A DNA stretch of 64,000 nucleotides from assembly GCA_019635775.1 (NCBI GenBank), contig JAHBYU010000004.1, positions 205,434-269,433 of the forward strand. The letters run 5' to 3'. The DNA is from Rhizobiaceae bacterium. GTDB lineage: Bacteria > Pseudomonadota > Alphaproteobacteria > Rhizobiales > Rhizobiaceae. This document shows positions 36,256 to 44,541 of the stretch, in pieces. Positions within the stretch are counted from its first letter, which is position 1; every line of letters begins with the position of its first letter. A program made the position numbers and the translations under genes. Below the pieces are notes generated by a model, which did no database searches, was not told the DNA's origin, and saw only the letters and a list, made by a program, of their open reading frames with translations.

Positions 36256-37382
36256 TCGTAGTCGTCCCGGTCGAGGCTGAAGCTCTCGTCGATCCGACTG
36301 ATCGCCTCAACGAGAAGCGCAGCGAGCCCCTCGAGGTCGGCAAGGTCGCAGACCTCGAGCGAAGAATGCGAATAGCGCATCGGGAAACCCACATCGATGG
36401 AGGCGACGCCGCCGCCGACGAGCTGGACATAGGAGGAGTCGGTGAGCGCCCCGACATGGGCGCTTCGTTGCAGGGGAATGTCCATGCTGCGCGCCGATTG
36501 CTCGAAAAGGGAGACGAGCGCGGGATGCGGGATGGTTCCGTTCAGCGTTCCGCGTCCGTGGAAGGAATACATGCTCATCGCAGGTCCGCCTCCAAGCTTC
36601 ACGTCTCCGCGATAGGCCATGTCCGGCGTGTCCGTCGCCAACAGCAGGTCCAACTGGATGGCGATGTCAGGCTGAAGCAACTGGGCGGCGGTCAGCGCGC
36701 CGCGCAGGTTGAACTCCTCCTGGACCGAGAAGACGAAATGCACAGTCGGTCTGGCCGGTCGATCGAGGATTTGTCGCGCAGCTTCGACGATCACCGCGCA
36801 GCCCGCGCGGTCATCGACCGAGGTACCGGCGATGCGGTCCCCGGAAAGCGCGAGCCAGTGCGGCCGGTAGACTACGGGCGAGCCGATATCGACGCCTGCT
36901 GCAAGCGCTTCCCCGGCGCTTGCGAAGCCTGCGTCTATGTAGAGGTCCTGATAGGGCACGACCTTGTACTTTTCATCCGGCGTGGTCGCGTGGTGGCTCT
37001 TGTTGGCGATGATGCCGCGACGGTCGCGGCCGGGCGCGACGCAGATCAGCACCTCCTGCGAGGCAAGGGCACGTTCCGGCACGCCGCCCAGGCGCTCGAT
37101 GCGCAGGAAGCCGTTGGGTTCGATCTTGCGAACGATGAAGCCCAGTTGATCCATGTGTGTGAACAGCATGACCGACGGCGCGTCAGAGTCGCCATCGAGG
37201 GTCGCGATCAGGTTGCCGAGCCCGTCGGTACGCGTGACAAGCCCAAGCTCCTGCATGCGCGCGGCAAGATATTTGCGCACGCGCCCTTCATATCCCGAAA
37301 GACCGGGAATGAGCATGAGGTCGCACAGAAGCGACCGGATGCGCTCCCGCTCTTCGCTGTCGAATGACGCTGCCTCGCTCAT
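36252..37382 (-). CDS. M42-family metallo-hydrolase (SgcX/FrvX-like)
   Basis: 376 aa. Metal-site features include FTHMDQLGFIV, the bridging Asp in SVDDRAGCAV, the general-base Glu pair in SVQEEFNLRG, and the histidine in MRYSHSSLEV. The family covers tetrahedral aminopeptidases and proteins called endoglucanase in older databases. E. coli SgcX lies beside SgcQ in a sugar cluster, and here too the next gene is SgcQ-like. Start ATG 37382 overlaps the BtpA gene stop by four bases; the longer frame would lie inside that gene. Confidence 0.85.
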   Translation of the reverse strand: MSEAASFDSEERERIRSLLCDLMLIPGLSGYEGRVRKYLAARMQELGLVTRTDGLGNLIATLDGDSDAPSVMLFTHMDQLGFIVRKIEPNGFLRIERLGGVPERALASQEVLICVAPGRDRRGIIANKSHHATTPDEKYKVVPYQDLYIDAGFASAGEALAAGVDIGSPVVYRPHWLALSGDRIAGTSVDDRAGCAVIVEAARQILDRPARPTVHFVFSVQEEFNLRGALTAAQLLQPDIAIQLDLLLATDTPDMAYRGDVKLGGGPAMSMYSFHGRGTLNGTIPHPALVSLFEQSARSMDIPLQRSAHVGALTDSSYVQLVGGGVASIDVGFPMRYSHSSLEVCDLADLEGLAALLVEAISRIDESFSLDRDDYE

Positions 37383-38191
37383 GACCCGCGTGCCGCCCGT
37401 GCCAGTCTCATGAACTCCGCCGCGCGTTCCGGATCGACGGCGTTCCACGTGTTGCCGTCGACCTTGAGCGACGAGCCCACGATACAGCCATCCGCAAGGC
37501 GCAGGACATCGGCAACTGTGGCATGCTTGACGCCGGTGTTGGCGAGGACCGGCGTATCCGGCAGAACCTTCTTGACCGCTTCCAGATCGCTCAGCGCGGC
37601 GGCTTCACCGGTAATCTGTCCCGAAACCAGGATTGCGTCGGGAATACTGGAGAACACGGCGCTGCGTGCACGGTCGGGCAGGCTGCGCTGGTCGAGCGAG
37701 TGCGCAAATTCCGCCGAGACGTTGTACAGCAATGCCAGGTCCTGCCGATGCAGCCGGTCGCGGTAGCGCATCGCCTTGCCTGCATCAGGCGTCCATGGAC
37801 CCATGTCGGAGGCGTAGGTGCCGGTGAATATCTCACGCACGAAGGCCGCGCCGGTTCCGGCCGCGAGCGCAATCGAAGACATAGGGTCCCACAGGACGTT
37901 GACGCCAAACGGTATCGTTATCCTGTCGCGCACGCGGCCGATGGCGTAGGCCATGGTAGCCGTCGATGCGGTGTCCACCGCGAACTCATAGGGGCGGTCG
38001 TTTTCGTTGCCGAACATGATGGCGTCGAAACCGGCCTTCTGCAGCGCATCGATGTCTTTCGCGATGCCGTCTATAAGGCTCTCCAGCCCGCCTTGCGCAT
38101 CATAGAGCGGTGAGCCCGGCAGTGCCCCGAAGTGAACCATGCCGATCACGGGCTTGCGCGCGCCAAATACGCGCCTGAATTTGTGAGTCAC
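37379..38191 (-). CDS. BtpA/SgcQ-family protein
   Basis: 270 aa TIM-barrel-like protein of the BtpA family (putative nucleosidase/phosphosugar-binding proteins). VIGMVHFGALPGSPLYD near the start is diagnostic, with FDAIMFGNENDRP and VLANTGVKHATVADVLRLAD later. Cyanobacterial BtpA affects photosystem I accumulation, but homologues beside sugar genes (E. coli SgcQ) are uncharacterised. GTG 38191 was chosen because GGAGG lies four bases upstream and the domain begins at once; the frame is open to 38266. It is first in the minus-strand unit. Confidence 0.85.
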   Translation of the reverse strand: MTHKFRRVFGARKPVIGMVHFGALPGSPLYDAQGGLESLIDGIAKDIDALQKAGFDAIMFGNENDRPYEFAVDTASTATMAYAIGRVRDRITIPFGVNVLWDPMSSIALAAGTGAAFVREIFTGTYASDMGPWTPDAGKAMRYRDRLHRQDLALLYNVSAEFAHSLDQRSLPDRARSAVFSSIPDAILVSGQITGEAAALSDLEAVKKVLPDTPVLANTGVKHATVADVLRLADGCIVGSSLKVDGNTWNAVDPERAAEFMRLARAARGS

Positions 38192-38284
38192 ATTTCCTCC
38201 GGTCGTGCTTCCAGCAACGCTTTCGTTGTCGCGATGATGATTAGCAATCGTCCGCAGCCCTGCCAACTGCCGAGCTGACCGAGA

Positions 38285-39211
38285 TTAGCTTCGCAGTCTG
38301 CGGGAAACCGGGTCCCGGGCGGTGACGATGATGAGCAGCCCGGCGAATGTTATCAGCGCACCGACCGCGATGCTCGGCGGTGCCCAGCCATGACCGAGAA
38401 GGATCTCTATGACAATGACGAAGCTTGGGATGAGATACGCATAGGGAAAGATCTTAGCCGCGGGCAGGTGCATCGAGGCGTATTGGAGCAGCAGGAACGA
38501 AATGGCGGTCGCCCCCACAACCAGATAGGCGATCGTGGTCCAGACCGTCCAGCTCAGGCTCCTCCAGTCCGTCTGGCCGAATTCCGGGATCGCAAGTGGC
38601 ACGAGGCAAATCGTGCACCCGATCAGAGTCCAGACCGTAAATTCGAAGGTGCTCTCGCCCCTGCTGAGAAGCCGAACCAGCGGCGCGTAAACCGCCTGGC
38701 AAACGCAGCCGATGAAGAACAGCATCTCGCCTGTCCCGACATGAAACTGCATCATCCGCGCCGGATCACCCCGGAAGATGACCCAGAGCGCCCCTGCGGC
38801 GGCGACAATCAATCCGAACCAGACTATGGCGCGCGTTCGCTGGCCTAGCAGCACGATGCCGAAGACCGCCGTCATGAAGGGGATAAGGGTAAACACCGCG
38901 CTGGTCGAAACAGGATCGGTGATCCGAAGCGCCAGGAACATCATGACGAAGTAGACGGCCATGAGCGCACCCAGCAGGAGAAAGCGCCACGGTTGCCGTG
39001 GCAGCTTGAGCCTGCCGCCAGCAGCCTTGAACAGTCCGGCCATCAGAACACTTGCCGCCACGAAGCGAACAGCATTGAGCGTTGCAACAGGCAAGTGGGG
39101 AGCCGCGAGAGCACCGGCCGAGAACGAACCGGCTATGATAAGCGCATATCCGAGCATGCCGACATGCGCCAGAAGTACGGTTCGCGGCGTTTGTAGCGCG
39201 CCTGTCGGCAT
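38285..39211 (-). CDS. EamA/DMT-family transporter
   Basis: 308 aa with about ten hydrophobic segments in two EamA repeats (roughly 15-140 and 155-300). Glycine/proline patterns such as ALRITDPVSTSAVFTLIPFM and FPYAYLIPSFVIVIEILLG are typical of drug/metabolite transporters. The substrate is unknown. It is transcribed divergently from matA, so it could move a malonate-pathway metabolite, although known malonate carriers (MatC, MdcF) are of other families. It lies 94 bases from the BtpA gene start and need not be cotranscribed with it. Confidence 0.85.
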   Translation of the reverse strand: MPTGALQTPRTVLLAHVGMLGYALIIAGSFSAGALAAPHLPVATLNAVRFVAASVLMAGLFKAAGGRLKLPRQPWRFLLLGALMAVYFVMMFLALRITDPVSTSAVFTLIPFMTAVFGIVLLGQRTRAIVWFGLIVAAAGALWVIFRGDPARMMQFHVGTGEMLFFIGCVCQAVYAPLVRLLSRGESTFEFTVWTLIGCTICLVPLAIPEFGQTDWRSLSWTVWTTIAYLVVGATAISFLLLQYASMHLPAAKIFPYAYLIPSFVIVIEILLGHGWAPPSIAVGALITFAGLLIIVTARDPVSRRLRS

Positions 39212-39372
39212 GTTCTGTCTTCCTCGCGAGGCTCGAACTTACCGCGTAGAACGCGTGCCTTGCATAGCTTATTTTATGGATATACAGTCCATTATATGGA
39301 TATTTATCTGAACGACAACGGCCTGTTTCCGGGCGTTTAGGGCGGATTGGATTTCGGGTGGAGCGAACGAAG
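39212..39372. promoter_or_regulatory. Divergent promoter region with TATGGATAT repeats
   Basis: 161 bases between the DMT transporter and matA. TATGGATAT occurs at 39275-39283 and 39295-39303, exactly 20 bases apart (about two helical turns), and ATGGA-N7-TCCAT (39276-39292) forms a palindrome. TGGATATTT (39297-39305) is shared with the hyuA operator region at 42461-42469. This suggests a DNA-binding protein site, possibly the IclR regulator. Confidence 0.5.
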
Positions 39373-40710
39373 ATGTCCTTTCTCGGCGACATGCTGTCAG
39401 CCATCGCCGAGCGCGGAAAGGCGCTCGTCGACTTTACGGCGATCCCTCAGGCAGCGACACCAGTGGAGCAGGTCGCGGCACTTTGCAGAAGTCTGCTAAG
39501 CTCGCGCGGCGAGGCAGGCGCGTTGGCTACCGCTACCGAGGTGTTCGAGCGCTACCGCAAACTGGACGGTTCGCAGCGTCAGATGTTCTTCCGTGTGTTG
39601 CTGGACGAGTTCGGTCCGGACATGGAACCGCTCCTCACGGCTGCCCGCGCCTTTGTCTCGTCGCCCGACGATCGGGCCGCGGAGACATTGCATCACCTGT
39701 CCGAACCGAGACGACAGAATCTCTTTCGCCTGCTGAACCAGTCCACGCACGGAACCGCCGAACTGATTGGCATGCGCGCCGACCTGCTGGCGATGCTGCC
39801 TGACGATCCAGGCCTGCGTCCGGTGGACAGGGACTTCCAGCATCTGTTCCGCTCGTGGTTCAATCGCGGCTTTCTCGAACTGAGGCGTATCGACTGGGAG
39901 ACGCCGGCTGTAATCCTCGAAAGGATCATACGTTACGAGGCCGTGCACGAGATCAAGGACTGGGAGGATCTGCGGCGGCGCATCGACCCTGCGGACCGGC
40001 GGCTTTACGCCTTTTTTCACCCGCGCCTGCGCGACGAGCCATTGATCTTTGTCGAGGTGGCGCTGGCCCGGGACATGGTGGGCTCGATCGCTTCCATCCT
40101 GAACCCCGAGCGCGAGATCATCGGCACGGATCAGGCACAGACCGCCGTCTTCTATTCCATATCGGACTGCCAGCCGGGACTGCGCGGAATTTCCTTCGGC
40201 AACTTCCTGATCAAGCAAGTCGTTCAGGAACTGCGGGCCGAACTTCCGAAGCTGCAGAAGTTCGTCACGCTGTCGCCCGTGCCGCTATTTGCTCGCTGGC
40301 TTGGCCGGCAGCCGATCGACAAACTCGGCCTCGATGCCTTGTCGCAGCCGAACTGGTGGTTGGAACCCGACGCGGCGGAAGCGATCGAGCAGAAACTGCC
40401 GGCACTGGCTGCCCTCTATCTGACCGAACTGCGCGATTCGACCGGCAGGCTGCTTGATCCCGTCGCGCGTTTCCATCTCGGCAACGGTGCGCGACTGGAA
40501 AGGATCAACTGGCTCGCCAACACCAGCAGCGCCGGCATGGCCTCTTCGCATGGCATCATGGTCAATTATCTCTACAAGCTTGACGAAATCGAGCGCAATC
40601 ACGAGGCCTACGCATCCGGTCATCCAGTGGCGGCCGCCGGGCCTGTGCGTCGACTTGCGAACCAGGGAACGCGCTTGCTGGAGCAAGGCACTACAGACGA
40701 GGGGAAATGA
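39373..40710 (+). CDS. matA: Malonyl-CoA decarboxylase
   Basis: 445 aa. Converts malonyl-CoA to acetyl-CoA and CO2. The N-terminal helical domain and the C-terminal acyltransferase-like domain are both present; FVTLSPVPLFARWLG carries the conserved catalytic Ser region, and FHLGNGARLERINWLANTSS through MVNYLYKLDEIERNHEAY is the family C-terminus with the catalytic His. ATG 39373 has GGAG about ten bases upstream; a GTG at 39358 is also in frame. It overlaps matB as ATGA. A matR regulator or matC carrier is not present next to it. Confidence 0.93.
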   Translation: MSFLGDMLSAIAERGKALVDFTAIPQAATPVEQVAALCRSLLSSRGEAGALATATEVFERYRKLDGSQRQMFFRVLLDEFGPDMEPLLTAARAFVSSPDDRAAETLHHLSEPRRQNLFRLLNQSTHGTAELIGMRADLLAMLPDDPGLRPVDRDFQHLFRSWFNRGFLELRRIDWETPAVILERIIRYEAVHEIKDWEDLRRRIDPADRRLYAFFHPRLRDEPLIFVEVALARDMVGSIASILNPEREIIGTDQAQTAVFYSISDCQPGLRGISFGNFLIKQVVQELRAELPKLQKFVTLSPVPLFARWLGRQPIDKLGLDALSQPNWWLEPDAAEAIEQKLPALAALYLTELRDSTGRLLDPVARFHLGNGARLERINWLANTSSAGMASSHGIMVNYLYKLDEIERNHEAYASGHPVAAAGPVRRLANQGTRLLEQGTTDEGK

Positions 40711-42224
40711 GAATGGGCAACTTGTTCACTACGGTCGCGGAACGCATCACCGATCCCGCGCGTCCGTTCCTGCGGGACAGCGCCGGAAACGTTTTCAGCT
40801 ATGGCGACATGATTGCGGCCTCGGGGCATTACGGCAACGCTATTCTGTCGTTTGGCGTGAAGCCGGGCGATCGCGTAGCCGTGCAGACCGGCAAGCATGT
40901 CGACAGTGTTTGGCTTTATCTCGCCTGCCTGCGCGCTGGCGCAGTCTATCTGCCGCTGAATCCGGCCTATACGCCAGCCGAGGTCGACTATTTCGTGTCG
41001 GATGCGGAGCCGGCATTGCTGGTCTGCGAGCCGGCCACGCTGGAGACGCTTCGCGCAGGACTGGGTAAGAAGGCGATCCGCATGGAGACGCTCGATGCTT
41101 CCGGCAAGGGGTCTCTGCAGGCGCTGGCCGCAACCATGCTGCCGGAATTCTCCACGGTGGAGCGCGATGCGGACGACCTCGCCGCGATCCTCTACACATC
41201 CGGCACCACGGGCCGATCGAAAGGCGCGATGATCAGCCACGAGAACCTGCGCTCCAACGCGCTGGCGCTGGTCGAAATCTGGCATTTTACGGCCGGCGAC
41301 GTGTTGCTGCATGCGCTGCCGATCTTCCATACGCATGGCCTGTTCGTCGCCATCAACACCGTGATGCTGTCAGGGTCCTCGATGATCTACCTGCCGAAGT
41401 TCGATCTCGACGCGGTGCTCGGCGAGATGCCCTCGGCAACCACGATGATGGGCGTGCCGACCTTCTACACCCGTTTATTATCAGACAAGCGGTTTAACCG
41501 CGCCGCGGCGAGCCACATGCGCCTTTTCGTTTCAGGCTCGGCACCGTTGTCGGCAGAGACGCATCGCGCGTTCACGGCACGAACCGGGCACGCGATTCTC
41601 GAGCGTTACGGGATGACAGAGACCAACATGATCACGTCCAATCCATATGATGGCGAAAGGCGGCCCGGCGCGGTCGGATTTCCGCTGCCAGGCGTTTCTG
41701 TGCGCATTGCCGAGCCCGACACAGGAAAACCCCTGCCGCAAGGTGGGATCGGCGTCATCGAACTCAAGGGCCCCAATGTCTTTAAGGGCTATTGGCACAT
41801 GCCGGAAAAGACGGCACAGGAGTTTCGCCCGGACGGCTGGTTCATTACCGGCGATCTTGGCTACGTCGATCCCGATGGATATTTCACGATCTCCGGCCGA
41901 GCGAAGGATCTGATCATATCGGGTGGATTCAACGTATATCCGGCAGAAGTCGAAAATGCCCTGGATGCACTTTCCTCTATTGGAGAATCGGCTGTGATTG
42001 GCTTGCCCCATGCGGATTTCGGAGAGGCGGTGACCGCAGTTGTTACGCCCCGGCCGGGCATGACTGTCGATGAAAGCGCTGTTCGTGCCGAGCTTGAGAA
42101 CGTGTTGGCCAAGTTCAAGATACCGAAGCGCATCCTGATCGCGGATGCGTTGCCGCGAAATGCCATGGGCAAGGTTCAGAAGAACGCGCTTCGCGAACAA
42201 TATTCAGGGCTCTACGCGTCCTAG
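40707..42224 (+). CDS. matB: Malonyl-CoA synthetase (malonate-CoA ligase)
   Basis: 505 aa, ANL adenylate-forming family. Activates malonate with ATP and CoA to malonyl-CoA. Motifs: P-loop LYTSGTTGRSKGA (about residues 163-175), ERYGMTETNM, the hinge TGDLGYVDPDGYFTISGRAKD and the C-terminal catalytic lysine in PRNAMGKVQKN. The sequence is of MatB/ACSF3 type. With MatA it converts free malonate to acetyl-CoA. The likely source of malonate is the N-heterocycle/amide cluster just downstream, or uptake from plant tissue as in other rhizobia. Confidence 0.93.
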   Translation: MRMGNLFTTVAERITDPARPFLRDSAGNVFSYGDMIAASGHYGNAILSFGVKPGDRVAVQTGKHVDSVWLYLACLRAGAVYLPLNPAYTPAEVDYFVSDAEPALLVCEPATLETLRAGLGKKAIRMETLDASGKGSLQALAATMLPEFSTVERDADDLAAILYTSGTTGRSKGAMISHENLRSNALALVEIWHFTAGDVLLHALPIFHTHGLFVAINTVMLSGSSMIYLPKFDLDAVLGEMPSATTMMGVPTFYTRLLSDKRFNRAAASHMRLFVSGSAPLSAETHRAFTARTGHAILERYGMTETNMITSNPYDGERRPGAVGFPLPGVSVRIAEPDTGKPLPQGGIGVIELKGPNVFKGYWHMPEKTAQEFRPDGWFITGDLGYVDPDGYFTISGRAKDLIISGGFNVYPAEVENALDALSSIGESAVIGLPHADFGEAVTAVVTPRPGMTVDESAVRAELENVLAKFKIPKRILIADALPRNAMGKVQKNALREQYSGLYAS

Positions 42225-42411
42225 GACAGTGCCGCCTGTCGTGCCGTCCCATCCCGTGATGTCGTTCCTGTGCGTCCGAAGCCCGATTGGTTCGCGGCAC
42301 CGGACCGGCTTTACGGGCCACTTGGCATCGCGAGCCGGCAGGTGTGTTTTGAATGCCCGGAGACGCCCCACAACTGGTTTCCATTGATTGGACGAAGTGT
42401 CGAAAAAGGAC
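42225..42411. other. Spacer after matB, no gene seen
   Basis: The part of the matB-hyuA gap before the hyuA promoter holds no supportable gene and no clear terminator with a T-run. Short GC-rich inverted segments occur but are not convincing. Confidence 0.3.
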
Positions 42412-42466
42412 TTGTCACCGGGTTTAGAATATGCGCTAAATGAACGTCGTATCCGTATAGTGGATA
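42412..42466 (+). promoter_or_regulatory. hyuA promoter with IclR-type operator
   Basis: A possible -35 TTGTCA (42412-42417) and -10 CTAAAT (42436-42441) are 18 bases apart. Next comes TATCC-N7-GGATA (42450-42466), which includes ATAGTGGATA (42457-42466), the reverse complement of the 10-mer at the IclR/amidase and molybdenum hydroxylase promoters. The operator lies between the probable start of transcription and the ribosome-binding site GGAGGG. Confidence 0.6.
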
Positions 42467-42480
42467 TTTGGAGGGTTCAG

Positions 42481-44541
42481 ATGAATGTCAGGGTAGCCAT
42501 CGACACCGGCGGAACGTTCACCGATGTGGTGGCGATCAACCAGGGCACCGGTGCGATCACCGCGATCAAGACGCCGTCTACGCCAAGCGATCCGAGCGTG
42601 GGTCTGCTCGACGGGGTCAGAAAGGTTCTGGAAAAGGTCGGCGCCCAGCCTCAAGATCTTGCGATGTTGCTGCATGGCTCGACCGTTGCCACGAATGCTG
42701 TGCTGGAGCACAAGTTTGCCGGTCTTGGGCTGATCGTTACGCGCGGCTTCCGTCACATGATCGAGATTGCTCGCCAGTCGGTACCTGACGGCTACGGAAA
42801 CTCATTCTTCTGGGTCAAGCCGCCGCGTCTGGTGCCGTTGCATCTGGTGCGCGAAGTGCCCGGGCGCATGAAGTTCGATGGCCGCGAATTGGAGCCGATC
42901 GACGAGGAAGCCACTCTCCAGGCCGTGCGTGAGTTGGTCGAGGACGGCGTGAAGTGCATCGGGGTCTGCCTGCTTCACTCCTACGCCAACGGCGAGCATG
43001 AGCAGCGAATAGGCGAACTGATCGAGAAGAATTTTCCGGGCGTTTTCGTTTCGCTGTCCTCCGTCGTCCTGCCGGAGTATCGCGAATACGAGCGTGCAAT
43101 GACCACCTTGGTCGACGTTCTTGTGAAGCCGTATTGCAAGACCTATCTGCAGAGCGCAGCAGACCGATTGCGTTCGCAATCGGGAGACATCCCGTTCCTG
43201 ATCATGCAGTCGAACGGGGGCGTGGTGAAGCATTCGACAGCGGGCGCAAAGCCGGTAACGATGCTGCTTTCGGGGCCGGCCGCAGGGATCCTCGGCGCGA
43301 TCCATATGGCCACGCTTGCCGGTTACGACAACATTCTCACGTCGGACGTCGGCGGAACCTCGACGGACATCGCCATCATCGAGAAGCAGACCCCGATGTA
43401 CACGTCGGAGTCCATGATCGAGCACTACCCGGTGAAGACCCCGATGCTCGACATCGTGACCGTAGGCTCCGGAGGCGGTTCGATCGCGTGGACGGACCCG
43501 TATGGAAGCCTTAAGGTCGGCCCACAAAGCGCCGGCGCCGATCCCGGGCCGATCTGCTACGGGCGAGGCGGCACGCAGCCGACCGTAACCGACGCGGCGA
43601 TCGTGCTGGGCCGCCTGCCGACGTCGCTGATAGGCGGCGAGATCCAGCTCGACCTCGATGCCGCCCGCAAGGCCTATGAGGAGCTGGGTCAGCAGCATAA
43701 TATGAAGCCTGAAGAGGTTGCTGCCGGGGTCCTGGAGATTGCGGCCGTCAACCAGGTGTTCGGCATCCGCAAGGTGACCACCTCGCGCGGCCGCGATCCG
43801 GGCAATTACGCAATGGTTGCCTTCGGCGGCGCAGGCGGTCTTTTCGCAACCGAGGTTGCCGACTTCCTTGGTATGAAAACGGTCATATCGCCGCCCGATC
43901 CGGGCAATCTCTGCGCGCTTGGCCTCCATGTGTCCGATGTGCGCCGCGACTACATTCGCACCATCGTGAGACGGCAGTCGACTGCGGATATTTCCGAGAT
44001 CGTCTCGGTCTGGAACGCGCTTGCGGAAGAAGGGCGACGCGACATCCGCGCGGAAGGCATCGCCGATTCCGACATCAAGATCGAATATGTCGCCGACGTC
44101 CGTTACTTCGGCGAGGGCCATGAAGTGCAGGTCGTCGCCCCGGATGGTTTCTCCGGTGAGGATGCCGTCGCACATATGTGGAAGGAGTTTCATCGTGTCC
44201 ACGACGAATCCTTCGGCTTTCACTACGAGGGCGAGCAGGACGTGGAACTGGTGAACTTGCGCGTGCGTGCCGTGGGTGTCCAGAATCGACCGCAGATCAA
44301 TGCGACGGAGAATACCGCCCAGCCCGCCAAGCCATTCGGGTCGCGCACCGTCTACTGGAAGGGCGCTGGCTGGATCGATAGCCCGCTCTATGAACGAACC
44401 GAACTGGCGGCCGGTCAGGCTATACCCGGTCCGGCGATCATCCAGGAATACGGCTCGACCGTTGTCGTGCCCGGCGGGTGGACATGTACCGCAGACCGCT
44501 ACCGGAATCTCATCCTGACCGCGAGGGAGACGCAGTCGTGA
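42481..44541 (+). CDS. hyuA: Hydantoinase/oxoprolinase subunit A (HyuA)
   Basis: 686 aa. ATP-dependent cyclic-amide hydrolase subunit, of the N-methylhydantoinase, 5-oxoprolinase, acetophenone carboxylase and caprolactamase family. The actin-like ATP-binding fold is shown by AIDTGGTFTDVVAI at the start and TSDVGGTSTDIAII (about residue 300), with SVVLPEYREYERAMTT and SAGADPGPICYGRGG typical of the family. The A subunit binds ATP and primes the ring for opening. ATG 42481 follows GGAGGG; the longer open frame runs through the operator. It overlaps hyuB by four bases. Confidence 0.92.
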   Translation: MNVRVAIDTGGTFTDVVAINQGTGAITAIKTPSTPSDPSVGLLDGVRKVLEKVGAQPQDLAMLLHGSTVATNAVLEHKFAGLGLIVTRGFRHMIEIARQSVPDGYGNSFFWVKPPRLVPLHLVREVPGRMKFDGRELEPIDEEATLQAVRELVEDGVKCIGVCLLHSYANGEHEQRIGELIEKNFPGVFVSLSSVVLPEYREYERAMTTLVDVLVKPYCKTYLQSAADRLRSQSGDIPFLIMQSNGGVVKHSTAGAKPVTMLLSGPAAGILGAIHMATLAGYDNILTSDVGGTSTDIAIIEKQTPMYTSESMIEHYPVKTPMLDIVTVGSGGGSIAWTDPYGSLKVGPQSAGADPGPICYGRGGTQPTVTDAAIVLGRLPTSLIGGEIQLDLDAARKAYEELGQQHNMKPEEVAAGVLEIAAVNQVFGIRKVTTSRGRDPGNYAMVAFGGAGGLFATEVADFLGMKTVISPPDPGNLCALGLHVSDVRRDYIRTIVRRQSTADISEIVSVWNALAEEGRRDIRAEGIADSDIKIEYVADVRYFGEGHEVQVVAPDGFSGEDAVAHMWKEFHRVHDESFGFHYEGEQDVELVNLRVRAVGVQNRPQINATENTAQPAKPFGSRTVYWKGAGWIDSPLYERTELAAGQAIPGPAIIQEYGSTVVVPGGWTCTADRYRNLILTARETQS

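Noticed and set aside
42225-42411. Rho-independent terminator after matB
   Set aside because: GC-rich inverted segments exist but no convincing stem followed by a T-run.
42802-44223. 473-codon minus-strand frame over hyuA
   Set aside because: Antisense to the clearly conserved HyuA. Histidine/arginine-rich composition is shadow-like.
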